In this document: positions 35,489-45,500 of the stretch, one piece after another
Position numbering within the stretch: the first letter of the stretch is position 1
Layout of the letters: each line of letters opens with the position of its first letter
Source of the DNA: Periplaneta americana
Lineage: Eukaryota > Arthropoda > Insecta > Blattodea > Blattidae
NCBI RefSeq assembly: GCF_040183065.1
Contig: NC_091128.1
Span: 171,403,244-171,467,243 of the forward strand
DNA length: 64,000 nt
Direction of reading: 5' to 3'
Translations under genes and position numbers: made by a program
Notes under the pieces: model-generated
Told to the model about the DNA's origin: nothing
The model's database searches: none
What the model saw: the letters and a program-made list of their open reading frames with translations, nothing else

Positions 35489-35773
35489 CATCATCATCAA
35501 TAATTGTCTTATTTTTTTATACTTTGTATGTCTAATTTATTTTGACCTGCTGTTCACATTTTATTATGCTTTTTCCTTTCTTTCTGTATGTTATATATTA
35601 TGTCTGATTTGTACTTACATGTTGTTTACATTTTATTATTATTATCTTATTCAGTTTTGTGTGTAAAATTGTAGTGTACTTTGTAAATTTGTAGTGTTTT
35701 TTGTAACGCAGTTTTACTCCTGGTTGAGTGTTAGAGAAGGCCATATGGCCTTAACTCTGCCAGGTTAAATAAA

Positions 35774-35829
<56 letters not shown>

Positions 35830-36419
35830 CTGTGTGAAATAGAAATATTGTTCTAAGAATCTTGTACAATTTTATATTATGCTAAGAGCTACCTATCAGT
35901 AAATTGCAATAATAGTGCATATACTTAATCAACCGCGAAAATTTTCTTACGCATTTTTCACAATAATTGTTACAAATCACGTTATTCTTGTAAACTATTT
36001 AAGACTGTAAATTAGGATGCTGAATTGAACTGTAAAGAATCAAGTTGCTAGAAGTTGTGTGATCTGTAACAATTATTGTTGTGATAAGTGTGTAAGAATA
36101 ATGTAATTTTAAAGTCACAAATTGTGGGGGGGTGGGGGAAATTGTGTACAAAGCAACTAAGGAATTAACAACACGTTTTTAGCTTCAGAATACTAGCTAA
36201 TTAAAGAAAGTAGACTTCTGAATAGTTCATTTTCTATTTGTAATATTCTTTTACCCTTAAAACTAAAGAAAAAAATATTTTTAACAACTTCAAATTAGTG
36301 TAACTGTAAAAATTTTGACAATAGGACACGTTATGTGACAGTTTTTGCTCTGAATATCCAGAAATAAGTTCCGTAAGTGGCAGTAACTCCTCGTTAATCA
36401 CCCTGTATATGTATGTGTA

Positions 36420-36481
<62 letters not shown>

Positions 36482-37170
36482 AGTGTGTGTGTATGGCAAG
36501 CTAATCTATGGCGAATTCTCGGCCTCATCTCGCCAAATATCATCTCGCTATCACCAATCTCATCGACGCTAAATAACCTAGTAGTTGATACAGCGTCGTT
36601 AAATAACCAACTAAAATTTTATATGTGTGCGTGCGCGTGCGCGTGCGTGTGCGCGCGCGCGCGTATATATTCACATCTTTAAATAAATGAATAAATAGTA
36701 AATGGTTGTAAAATAATATTATTTAATAGAGAAGAAAAATTTGGAAAGGTTAAAGTAGATTTGTGACCACAAACTTAGTGCGCAGTTACCTGTAATTTGC
36801 TAAGATTCTGTTCCTTCTTCTCGGGGAGAGGATAGAGCTGCTCAGACGCCAGAAACAAGTCTTTCTGGAAGTTAAGTCCCATGACTTCATCCTCCTCCCT
36901 TCCATAGCGAAAACTGCACACCACTTGTCCAAATATTTTACGGTCATCTATGTAGTCAGGATCAAGAAGGACCACTCCATCTGCAAGAGATTGAGCAGTT
37001 TAAGCAATAGCAGTAGCTAATCAGATATGCCACATTGATTGCAACGTTGTGTAATGCTCACCAATAGGCTCAATGCCAGTAATATGGTCGACAAAGTCTC
37101 GCTTTCCCAAGTACAGAGTGATCTTGCCATTTGGGGAGCACTTCTTGAAGACTTTGAAGTTGTAAACCAT
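23370..37170 (-). CDS. Arr1: Visual/sensory arrestin (Arr1 type), complete, eight exons
   Basis: A 382-residue arrestin that would bind phosphorylated, light-activated rhodopsin in photoreceptors and end signalling. Exons: 37062-37170, 36790-36980, 34892-35070, 32182-32317, 30790-30947, 28174-28317, 26580-26709, 23370-23471. Lengths sum to 1149 nt with all phases consistent. The protein starts [16 protein letters not shown] and ends [15 protein letters not shown]. The phosphate-sensor motif TVVRKDF (Arg about 186) is intact, as are [20 protein letters not shown] and [20 protein letters not shown] in the C-domain. Length is within the insect range (about 360-400). The start resembles Arr1/arrestin-homolog proteins rather than Arr2 or the non-visual kurtz arrestin; the Arr1 symbol is my inference. 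Introns host many transposons, listed separately. Confidence 0.95.
24232..25505. mobile_element. Non-autonomous hAT element, 1274 bp, nested
   Basis: Begins CAGTGGCGGCTCC and ends GAGAAACCGCCACTG, flanked by the perfect 8-bp duplication GGTTCGTC (24224-24231 and 25506-25513). Removing it restores contiguous host sequence GGTTCGTCCAATGG of the outer transposon. An open frame at 25058-25546 crosses the right boundary and is spurious. No transposase motif was seen. Confidence 0.92.
25543..26004 (-). CDS. Transposase-like DDE/RNase-H-fold fragment (DUF7869-like)
   Basis: 153 residues open, reading [20 protein letters not shown] and [20 protein letters not shown]. The FTDSAxEQNRN and [11 protein letters not shown] blocks are hallmarks of a transposon-derived protein family widespread in arthropods and other animals (DUF7869-like, by memory). 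The first Asp of TDSAPEQN and the Asp pair in CDRDFG are plausible catalytic positions. The frame has no N-terminal zinc-binding part and ends about 30 bp from the nested hAT insertion, so it is a truncated copy. The long intact frame suggests a recent origin. Confidence 0.65.
   Translation of the reverse strand: MFCVWYKKNLKTGKSQFYSYHEGLGRKGPHEVCTLLNDYIQSNIPINVKYLYVFTDSAPEQNRNHTVDRFLVALAATGRFRKIVQYYPVHAHSFLPCDRDFGVIKRKLRREDRVYVPIDYTKLIAESSSLGNFSHLLGFELHYQLQSLVATIL
26580..26709 (-). CDS. Arr1: Arrestin exon 7
   Basis: Acceptor TTTCATGTCAG, then [20 protein letters not shown] and [16 protein letters not shown], ending HPK before donor AAAG/GTACGTA. C-domain beta-sandwich. Confidence 0.93.
27012..27149 (-). 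mobile_element. LINE family A, 3' terminal fragment
   Basis: The minus strand reads the last part of the family A ORF ([11 protein letters not shown]-like, then stop) and the (AAC)n tail, here seen as TTGTTGTTGTTG on the plus strand. Severely 5'-truncated. In arrestin intron 6, inverted relative to the fragment at 27887. Confidence 0.85.
27160..27420. repeat. Dispersed repeat, unassigned
   Basis: Relatively G+C-rich block (CCTGGAGGACCACACCTGC, GGTCCATTGGACC, TTCCCTCCTTAAGCC) that stands out from the A+T-rich intron. It looks like the 3' UTR of a retroelement, but no frame supports this. Confidence 0.4.
27887..28002 (+). mobile_element. LINE family A, 116-bp fragment with TSD
   Basis: Ends of ORF2 ([17 protein letters not shown]-like) and an AAAACAACAAC tail, flanked by CATATCGTCT at 27877-27886 and 28003-28012. 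A very short 5'-truncated insertion in arrestin intron 6, about 170 bp from exon 6. Confidence 0.85.
28174..28317 (-). CDS. Arr1: Arrestin exon 6
   Basis: Acceptor CTCATAG, then [19 protein letters not shown], ending ASST plus two bases before donor ACT/GTGAGG. Junction phases match exons 5 and 7. Confidence 0.92.
28547..28745 (+). mobile_element. tRNA-derived SINE, intact head
   Basis: A 72-nt tRNA-like head (GACCTGGTTGGCGAGTTGG, box B GGTTCGATCCCG, 3' CCAGGTCG pairing with the 5' end) is followed by a body with GGGACAAAATTCCGGCAC and the tail GCGTCGTTAAATAAAACATA. It is a SINE of the type known from cockroaches and termites. The same GTCGTTAAATAA tail is in the SINEs at 15055 and 36496. 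In arrestin intron 5. Confidence 0.88.
28790..29222 (-). mobile_element. RTE-like LINE fragment, minus strand
   Basis: The reverse strand matches the LINE at 2281-3030: it begins ATTATGTCTCGTGACCAGAA, passes CTTTTGTCATCTAGTCTGCT-like sequence and reaches GGGGCTAAGAGGAATGAAG. It has no SINE at the site interrupted at 2521, so it serves as an empty-site paralogue. Confidence 0.85.
30000..30197 (+). pseudogene. Tigger transposase N-terminus (CENP-B HTH)
   Basis: Reads [20 protein letters not shown] then [20 protein letters not shown], a psq/CENPB-N DNA-binding fold typical of Tigger/Jerky proteins. The frame closes after 65 residues; the rest of the transposase is missing. Confidence 0.85.
30301..30495. 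mobile_element. hAT MITE, 195 bp, 8-bp TSD, nested in Tigger
   Basis: Starts CAGGGGCGTATTTTGCGGGC and ends CCAGTATACGCCACTG; inner arms GGCTACCGCCAGTAGCCC and CAGCGGTAGCCC mirror each other. The TSD CGGTACAG is perfect (30293-30300, 30496-30503). Confidence 0.9.
30790..30947 (-). CDS. Arr1: Arrestin exon 5
   Basis: Acceptor TTTGTGACAG, then [17 protein letters not shown] and [19 protein letters not shown], ending SMET before donor ACA/GTGAGT. Confidence 0.94.
31410..31654. mobile_element. MITE with ~27-bp TIRs
   Basis: GAGGGGTTGGGTGCAAGAAA at the left and TTCTTGCACCCAGCCCCTC at the right are near-perfect inverted repeats, flanked by AATT on both sides. The interior has short overlapping open frames without a domain. 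In arrestin intron 4. Confidence 0.85.
32182..32317 (-). CDS. Arr1: Arrestin exon 4 (phosphate sensor)
   Basis: Acceptor ATTTGCAG, then [18 protein letters not shown] and [18 protein letters not shown], ending TLDKQ before donor CAA/GTGAGT. Contains the polar-core Arg of TVVRKDF. Confidence 0.95.
32318..33466. other. Arrestin intron 3, distal part
   Basis: A+T-rich. A segment near 32500-32590 (ACCCATGTTGCTAATAACCATG, ATCTGGAACAA) resembles 34390-34500, so both belong to a dispersed repeat. No gene signal. Confidence 0.5.
33467..33968. mobile_element. Foldback element, family F, ~0.5 kb palindrome
   Basis: Arms of about 220 bp (33467-33687 and about 33738-33968) are near-perfect inverted copies. 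The outer ends read ATAATTAATTGATGAAC and GTTCATCAATTAATTAT. Further in are GCTTACAGCTGTTTCAG and CTGAAACAGCTGTAAGC. The loop is about 50 bp. The high arm identity implies recent origin or strong gene conversion. It has no coding capacity. A diverged relative is at 1311-1575. Confidence 0.9.
34078..34343. mobile_element. MITE with perfect 34-bp TIRs
   Basis: CATATCGTCGCCTGAATGCA opens the left arm (34078-34111) and TGCATTCAGGCGACGATATG closes the right arm (34310-34343); the 34 bases are exactly inverted. About 200 bp of non-coding A+T-rich DNA lies between. In arrestin intron 3. Confidence 0.9.
34892..35070 (-). CDS. Arr1: Arrestin exon 3
   Basis: Acceptor TGTATTACAG, then [20 protein letters not shown] and [18 protein letters not shown], ending HK plus two bases before donor AAAG/GTGAGT. 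N-domain. Confidence 0.94.
35362..35498. repeat. (TTA)n microsatellite
   Basis: Two long TTA/ATT runs separated by CTATTCTTATTTTTTATCA, ending in CATCATCATC. It generates several spurious poly-Y, poly-L and poly-I frames. Confidence 0.95.
35540..35828 (+). mobile_element. LINE family B 3' end with (ATT)n tail
   Basis: Contains AGAAGGCCATATGGCCTTAA followed by CTCTGCCAGGTTAAATAAAT and an (ATT)n tail (about 35774-35828). The same hairpin plus CCAGGTTAAATAAATAAAT ends the LINE at 44439-45439, so this is a 3' fragment of that family. In arrestin intron 2. Confidence 0.75.
36420..36495. repeat. (TA)n-(TG)n compound microsatellite
   Basis: About 24 TA units (36420-36467), then GTGTGTGTGTGTGAGTGTGTG. 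Confidence 0.95.
36496..36618 (+). mobile_element. SINE 3' fragment
   Basis: Contains CATCTCGCCAAATATCATCTC and then GTTGATACAGCGTCGTTAAATAACC, the tail shared with the SINEs at 15055 and 28547. 5'-truncated, between two microsatellites. Confidence 0.75.
36622..36668. repeat. (TG)/(CG) alternating purine-pyrimidine tract
   Basis: TGTGCGTGCGCGTGCGCGTG runs into pure CG repeats and TATATA; unusually CG-rich for this A+T-rich DNA and of Z-DNA-forming type. Confidence 0.9.
36790..36980 (-). CDS. Arr1: Arrestin exon 2
   Basis: Acceptor CTCTTGCAG, then [20 protein letters not shown] and [19 protein letters not shown], ending LSKLQ before donor CAG/GTAACT. N-domain beta-strands. Confidence 0.95.
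37062..37170 (-). CDS. Arr1: Arrestin exon 1 (start)
   Basis: ATG at 37170-37168 opens [20 protein letters not shown]; donor ATTG/GTGAGCA at 37062/37061. Only ATG in frame at this position, and identical in layout to other insect visual arrestins. Confidence 0.95.
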
Positions 37171-38730
37171 ACTGGCAGCTGACAAGGACTGGTGCTGATG
37201 CTAATTTATCCTAAGCTATATATTGCTGCTGTTGAAGGGTTTCCTAAGTCTTTTAACTAACTGGATCAGTTAATCCAATAAGTATAAGGACGTCAAAAGT
37301 TCAGGTATGTCGTAGTAGCTTTGACATTCACGACTTTTCGTTCTTTCAGTTATTTCTGTTACTTAGCCTCGCATCTCTTGCACAACTTGCGCAAGACACC
37401 TCACAAACAGAGCATGCGAATTCAATGTAGGCCTACCACTCAATAGCGAACATAACAAATGTATAGCACAAATATATTTTTTATACAATCATAAACTGAA
37501 ATTATTAAATGTAAGATATTTAGCAACCCCTTTGCTGCAAACCATTATGAATTTTATCTGTGACTGGTATAAAAACGTTTCAGACCAAATAATGAAAAGC
37601 TGTTCTATGCAACTTTAATTATAACAATGTTTTAGAATAATAACAATATATAACATGAAATTATAAATTAACTGATTATAATCCTAATATAATAATGCAC
37701 AATAATTTGAATGTTATCCAGATCTGCATTGGTTTGGCAACGTGCCCTGCACCTGTTTCTTTCTGAACACCTCCAGTAGATTTTCCTAGCATCCCTACTT
37801 CTAGAATCAAATTGATAAATAAATCCATCGTTGACTAATAACTGTTTCCATTTTTGAGAATAAATGAGCTGGGATATATTTACTGCAATTTTGTTTAAAG
37901 TTTACTGGAATTTGCTATTGCTTAATAACCAAAGCAGCATTATTACTGTTATAATATATAATTGAAAGTTAACTTTTTTTTTTGTTATGTGGACATTTTC
38001 TCACATTGGATATTTTACTATGAGCATTTTGTACTGTGGACTTTGTAGTGCATGGACATTTTCCTTTTGGACATTCTGTTGTGAACATTTTCAAAATTGT
38101 CCTTTGGACATTTTAACCTGGAAGCGTATTTTTATATAATGTAACTTTAGTAACTTAAGGCCAACTCGACTCACAACACACGCATTGCTGGACGTAACCC
38201 CTTTGTGAGTCAAGGTCTATTGGTACATAAATAATTTTATAATTGAAGACACTAACATCCCAAGTTCATTTAAGTAAATTGTTCAAGGAAGCAGGAAAAC
38301 TGCATAGGTTTGCAATATAAGAGTACAGGTATCGAAATAAATATCTGTATGATTAAAAACACAGGCTTAGAGTCAGAATTGGGATATTCTTTTTTACAGA
38401 ATGGTAGCTTATGTAAAACACAACGTATGTCAGATAAAAAGTCAAATTCGGTAAACGTGAACTTGGATGTTTGTCAATTCAGGTCTTTACTAGTTCCCCA
38501 TTTAAGTCTATAAACACTATGGCCTTTAAAGGCCCAAAATATTCCAAATTGCTTTACTTTTTTCTTACTTTGTCTGTGCATTTTCCACGAAAAATTGTCT
38601 GCAAAGAGGAAATTGTGAAGCAAGGAGTTCACTGCTAATTTTGCCTGAGTCGTAATTTTACGTGTCATAAATCCATGCTATGGGACTCTGGGATTACGTC
38701 TCTCACTATGAGAGCCACACAGAATTTTTT
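37171..38730. other. Arrestin 5' flank / intergenic
   Basis: The arrestin promoter must lie just right of 37170, but no TATA box or opsin-type element was certain. About 37985-38130 is a run of degenerate GGACATTTT words (dispersed low-complexity repeat). Otherwise nothing recognised. Confidence 0.45.
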
Positions 38731-38746
38731 AACATTGTTCCTTGAA

Positions 38747-39236
38747 TTGTATTCCAATGGATACCATCCCATTGTGGAATCCTGGGAAACGAGAATGCGG
38801 ATGCTTTAGCAAAGAAGGGCAGCACTGCTACTTACAGACCTGTTACTAAATCTACGTATTACTCTGTGAAGAGATTTATTAAATCTACATACTTAGACTT
38901 CAACAAACAAAATTTGATAACTCAATCCCAAGGGAAAAAATGGAACTCTCTGCATCAAAATCCACAGTTAATTCCCGATTTACCACGAAAATCGTCTGTA
39001 GCTGCATTTAGATTGGCAACAGGCCATGATTGTTTGGCCAAACACCTGCATAGAATTGGAATATATCAGTCTCCTAACTGCCCATTGTCCAACTCAAACC
39101 AAGAAATGGATTCGGAACACCTCAAAATCTGTGCTTCATTGGCTGGTTATGATAATATCTTTGAAAAATATTGGAGTGCAAGAGGTCAAATGACTTTATT
39201 GTCAAACGCCTGGCATTAGAAAACAACAACAACAGC
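38747..39236 (+). mobile_element. LINE family A, 5'-truncated, 16-bp TSD
   Basis: Encodes the end of the RNase H domain (a frame broken near 38760-38865, then 38866-39219 in frame, including NLITQSQGKKWNSLHQNPQL and a C2HC-like end NCPLSNSNQEMDSEHLKIC) and an AAAACAACAACAACAG tail. TSD AACATTGTTCCTTGAA at 38731-38746 and 39237-39252. It lies about 70 bp beyond the DIPK2 stop codon, in the likely 3' UTR of that minus-strand gene. Confidence 0.92.
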
Positions 39237-39322
39237 AACATTGTTCCTTGAAAATCACTTGCCCTTAGCTGGGTTTGAAGCCACGAATCTCGGGTGCACG
39301 GTAATTGCTGGAAGACCATGGT

Positions 39323-39511
39323 TCAAACCTGTTGATGCAACACTTTTTCTAATTCTGAAATTAGTTCCTGTGCAGCTGTGAACCTGTTAGCTAGCTTCAC
39401 AGGTTTAGAACATTCTTCCACTAACTCCAGAACTCGCGTTTGACTAGGTGGCGTGTCATGAAGAAGGCCTCCGGGGATTATGTCAGAGGCAGCCAGTGGA
39501 TGAAGCAGATG
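39323..39511 (-). CDS. DIPK2: DIPK2 exon 4 (C-terminus)
   Basis: Acceptor TGTTACAG, then HLLHPLAASDIIPGGLLHD and RVLELVEECSKPVKLANRF, stop at 39323. Follows HNFFAVCQ from exon 3, as in DIPK2 relatives. Confidence 0.92.
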   Translation of the reverse strand, partial: HLLHPLAASDIIPGGLLHDTPPSQTRVLELVEECSKPVKLANRFTAAQELISELEKVLHQQV

Positions 39512-42500
39512 CTGTAACACATTTTATTGTTAAATACTATATAATTCTATAATCCAACACAGTTACATACCACTTCAATTTTCATCTTCACCTGACAAAC
39601 TGCAAAGAAGTTGTGATCACTCTTCTTATGTCTGCATATATCATCGGGAGAAAATATAAAACAGCCATCACAGTCAAAAATTTCGCTCTCATGTGGGACA
39701 TTCCATGAAGGTAACGTATCTGTAACGAAAACAGAAAATCTTAAGATAACTTACATTATTCTTTGGGATAAGGGGTTTTAAAGCTTCATATATTTCTGAC
39801 TTGTGGTCTTCTGTTTGTATTTATGAAAGATATATATCAGCTACCAATCTAATCTAATCTGCAGGAATGTTGTGAAACACTATTGCTGCTGTTCACAGAT
39901 TTACTTATAATTCCAACTCTCATTTCTTCTATAAGACTCGTCACCAATGGTCTGAATGTTTTTCCTGATTTATATTTTAATTATAAGCTCAATACAATGT
40001 TTCCAATATGACAATAATTACAGTTTCGTATGATAATATTGTCAAACGCTTTAGCTATGTGTAAATAATGCAATAAAATTGGCCTCTAAATTCGCATATA
40101 CGTCACAGGATGGTCACATGATTTCCCCAGCTATATTTTCCGGATTTCTGGGGAAATAAGCTTTGGTCTCTTCAAGCTAATATAAATTGCTAATTGGCTG
40201 CTGATACAATGTATTTCAATAATGTGCTACAGAGTATACCAACAGACTACTATTCTGTAGGCTTTAACTGTACTAATAATAAAACTAACCTTAATTTTTC
40301 TCGTAATTTTCGCCTTTACAAAAATAATCGGTGTTAGAATATGTAATGAGACCAAAAATAGCATTGTTTAATGTTTTGTTTGTATGTTTGTTACCTTTTC
40401 ACGCGATAATGGCTGAACCGATTTTTACGAAAATTGGTATTTATAATAAGTTAGGTCCCACTTAGATTTTAGACTACATGGCATTCAAAATACTTTATTT
40501 AAAAGGGGGCTTAAAGGGGGACTGATGTAAATAAATCGAAATATCTCGCTTATTATTGATTTTTAAGATATTACATAACAGAAGTTGCTTTTTATCATAC
40601 GTCATATATCATAAATAAATGAAGAGTCCACTGCAAGAATGATGGATGTCATTTGGAATACATTTTGCAGGAGAAGTAATTGAAAGTTTGAAATGCTTAA
40701 TGCTCAAAGCTTAACTGCGATTTTCCGTTCATTACTGGACAATGACTATCAGTGTTAATGCCATATAACTCTGTATGTACATTCTATATGTCTCAAGCTA
40801 TGCATTGACAGTCTTGGTTCATTTTCGACAAGAAAGTGTCATCCATCATTCTTGCAGTGGACTCTTCAAATATTTTATACAATTATATACAATGACACAA
40901 CAAACCTTGGTCCAAAGTGTTCCTATCAACAACAATAACATTCTCAAGATCAACAAACTTCAGTCTTCCCTCAGCATCAACAGCAATGTTATCTGGAGAG
41001 ATGTCAGTGAGGTAGAAACTAAACTGTGGATGGCTATCAGTAAAATTTAAAGCTGCTACCAACAGTTGGTATGCAAGTTTCACTCGTTGCAACCAGGGGG
41101 CCTGATGGTAATAAGTTAACATTTCTCCAGCATATTCTTCAGCCACAAGGCGACCACATGCACCCAAGTACTTGGGAACTGGCCATCCATCTTCTTCTGG
41201 CAGTATCTGCACAAAATTAGAACATTTTTGTTATGGCATACATGTAAGGATATTTGCATCAAAGTTAATATGGAGTCATTTAAAATCAAGAACCTGAACA
41301 AACAAGATGTCTGGATGAAAGGTGTCCAAAATAAAAAATATATATCTTACAAACCTTTACTATACATGTTTATGGAATATATCTTTACATAGGGAAACCA
41401 GCATATAGGGAATTATAAGTATGTATACGCGAGTCAGTACCTTTGATGTAGCAGTGCCTTATTTCATTGACCTTCAAACCAGCTCTATCTGCATCAGCGG
41501 GAGGTTCTGCCTAGAGTTGGAGCTGATATCGCACCAGCAGTCGACAACAGAAATACTTTTCAACAGACTTGCCAGCGAGTCAGGATTGTTGTTGTTCTAG
41601 CATTCACGGTTAGGGCCACCAAGAAGGGGGTGGGGACAAAGGGGGCGAGTGCATATGGGCCCGTGAGCAATAAGGGCCCGTCAGATTAAATGAGTCTGAT
41701 TACTTTTTATTATCATGAATAATTATTCGTAGATACATATGGCTAGGCCTACTATAAAGTTTTTTAAGAATATTTGTTACATAAATTTGACATATTAACT
41801 CAACAATAGTAGAATTAATACAAATTACCACTTCATATATAAATATTTGACTTTTATATAATAGAATATCAGTTTCCCACATTAACGTTCACCGACATGA
41901 CACTTGAAGGCCCCAGCATTTGCCTGAACTATGTTCCCGTCACTTGTTCCGGACACATTCAATTATTTATTGGCTTGCCCTTTTTAACTATCAACCCCCT
42001 GCTGGCCCACCACAATATGCTAGTGGACTGTTCCAAACCGAAGTCGCAGGATCACGTTTCCTTTTCAGTATCTACATTGTATGTTTCGTGTCGAAACTTT
42101 CATCTTTTCATTGTCGTTTGTCTAGTAAATTCTGTTCATTAGTGTAATCGGTTATATTTAACTGCACAATGGACAAGTACAGGCATAAGTCGGGAGCTAA
42201 GAAGCACAAGGAGAGACAGAAGAAATTGGAAGATATTAATATGGGTGGTAGACTGCTTGAAAAATATTATGAAGACATTAACAAAGAGATCAGTGATGAG
42301 CCGAAATATTTAAAATCAATTCATGCCTCTAATTTAGGGCCAACCCCACTGAAACCTATGAATCTCCTAAATAGTCTGAAGGAATTAAAACTGGACAGTT
42401 TATTTCCAAATATTTGCATAGCCATTAGAATATTCTGTATAATTCCTGTGACAGTTGCTGATGCTGAAAGATCCTTCAGCAAAATGAAGGAAATAAAAAA

Positions 42501-45500
42501 TGTATTCAGATAAACAATGTGTCAAGAACGACTGGGTAACATTGGCCTCCTTAGTCTGGAGAGTGATCTTGCTAGGTCTTTAAATTTTGATGATATAATT
42601 GATGATTTTGCATCAATGAATTCAAGGATGTTGGACTGCAAGTTAGAAATTACAGGTGTTTAGGGATAATGTTTTATGAATATAATAGATTGTGTTAATG
42701 TGAACTTTTGCTAAAAGTTTTCAATGTAATAAAAGTGTATATTTTTAGGTTCGTATCTGTGTATGGGGTTATCTTTTATTTATTTTGCAAACAATTATTG
42801 TGGTTAGAATAACTGGTAACTTGTAATTGTTACTTTTTCAACGGGGGTCTGAGTACAGTATTGCATAGGGGCCCATAAATTCTGTCGGCAGCCCTGTTCA
42901 CGGGTGCTCAATTACACTGACCTCTACTGTTTGAAAGTGGAATTATATGTTAATGGAGCTCATGCGCGCAGGAAAACAGACCAGGGAAATTCGCCCAGTA
43001 TTATAAATTCCTATTCACTGGGGAAACTGTCAAAGTTTTCTCCGAATAGGCTACATAACTTCCATGTAGAAGTTTGACGTCCATGTTGGGTTTTGAAAAG
43101 ACGCTGCACAGACGTAACAAACTGTAACTCTGAAAGCCACAACACACATTGAACCTGTTTCTATGTGTTGCCATCGTTACTGAGCTCGTGCATGTGCATC
43201 ACCAATTGACATGTGCACTCGTGTGGAGTATGGAAAACAAGTTTTCTGATATTCCCTTTGTGATTATGTAACTTGGACGTAGATATTAATTATTTTCTTA
43301 AATATAAATTTTTTATCTTGGATACCTTTCATCCGGTATTTTCCTATATTGCTTATCATTAATATATGCAAGTACAGGCATCCTTTTGACTTATTACAGT
43401 GTACTGGTATCTATAAAAATGTACACTTAATACAAAAAATTTATAGAGTACAAAAGTCAGGCTATTCTTACGTACTCCGGGAAGAAAAAATGATACAAAT
43501 TCCATTTTAGATTAGGGTGCACAAAAATATTGTTCAACTTTAATATTATTGAAGGGCTTACCAGGGCCACCCTCCAGAAAATACCAATTAAAACAATGTG
43601 CTTATATAATTAACACCAGTAAGTTTGCCATTTAATCAATCATTTAAAACAATGTGCCATTTGGTCAGCCATTTGATGTTAAATACATGCTATAGAAATT
43701 TATATGATGATGAAGATAGATAATGTGGTCAGATGGTCCAGTTTTGAATGGGACGGTCCCGTTTTTTAGACCTTCTGTCCTGGTGTCCACAAGTATTTAT
43801 ACTATGAACTGTTGAATTAGAAAGTTTTCACAATAACCTATGAGGAAGGTTATTAATGAAAAAATACACTAATAAGCCATGGGCATTATTTGTAGTTTTT
43901 TTTTTAATGGCCTTACACGATTCCCTAGATTTGGCACCTACTATTATTCTTTCTTGTAATAGGAATATACTGTTACTATCTGTAGAATTTTCCCAGAATA
44001 TTATTCCAAAACTCATTACTGAGTGGAAGTATGCAAAATATATTATTTTTAAAGTATTGATATTTACTATCTTTTGCATAGATATAATAGCAAAATATGC
44101 TGAATTTAGTTTGGGAGTAATTTCTTTAATATGGTTTTTCCAATTCAACATATTATCGATCTGTAAGCCAAGAAATTTGGTGGTTGTTTCTATTAGGGAC
44201 CTGTAGTTAATTCTTAAGTCTGAAATTTGCAAGGTTGAATTTGGGCAGGATTTAAATTGGATTATGTTAGTTTTGTTACAATTTAATACTAATTTATTGG
44301 CTGAGAGCCAATCACATATTTTGAGAAGAATTGCCTCTGTTGAAGATTGGAATGTGGTCAAGTTATTGGCTATAATTACTACACTTGTATCATCTGCAAA
44401 TAATATGGGATGACCTACATATTTTATTAGGGGGGCAAGCCGTTAAAGTAAGTACAGTGCATATCCCTTTCAGTTCTTCGGTAAAAAATCTTGGCATTCA
44501 CATGGATAATAATCTCAACTGGGACATGCAAATCACAGAAACCTGCAGAAAAGTATATTCTATTATTCATGTGCTAAAAAGGATAAATGTTCATCTTCCC
44601 TCTTGCTTAAAAAAGTCCCTTGTGCAGACCCTTGTATTTCCCTATTTTGACTATGCTGACATTTTACTGACTGACCTTTCCAGCGACAACAAAATGAAAC
44701 TTCAACGTGCTCATAATTTGTGTGTACGTTTTGTAAGCAATGTTCGTAAATATGATCATATTACCCCATCCCTGGAAGCAATAGGTTGGCTTAAACTAGA
44801 TAAGAAAAGAAATTTACATTCACTTCTCTTTCTCTTCGAAATCTTGAACTCTTCTATTCCTTCGTACCTGTCGTCTCGCTTCACTTACCTTTCTTCCCAC
44901 CACAATCTGAACACACGCTCTCGCCATGAAACAATACTAACAATACCATCCCATCGCACCTCTTCATACTCATCCTCTTTCACAATAGCCCTGCCAAGAC
45001 TCTGGAACTCGCTACCTGCTAGCATCAGGGACTGTCGAAATAAAATTCAATTCAAACGCAAACTTACTAGGCACTTGGTCAGTAATTGAGACTCGTTCAG
45101 ACATGGTTTCTTGTAAATAGTTCTTTTAATCTACCACAAAATATCTCAATATCCGGTAATTTCATCACTATAGAATTTTGTTATTGTAGGTTTAATTTGT
45201 AATTTAGTAAATACAAAAATATTCTTTGTTCTTAACTTCTATGATAAAATGTCTAGCTTTCATTAATCAGGTATTCTTGTCGTACTTTAATTTTTATTGT
45301 AATTGTAATTGTAAATTTAATATTAATTGTAATCTTATTGTTCATGTTATAGTTGTAATCCCCTGGTAGAGGGGCAGAGAAGGCCTGACGGCCTTATCTC
45401 TACCAGGTTAAATAAATAAATCTAATCTAATCTAATCTAATCATTTATGAACACTAGAAAAAGTAGGGGACCTAATATTGATCCTTGTGGAATTCCATTA

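Noticed and set aside
35284-35666. Long open frames of poly-Y, poly-L, poly-I and poly-N
   Set aside because: They are translations of the (TTA)n microsatellite.
36413-36682. 89-codon open frame
   Set aside because: Composed of (TA)n, (TG)n, SINE tail and (CG)n sequence.
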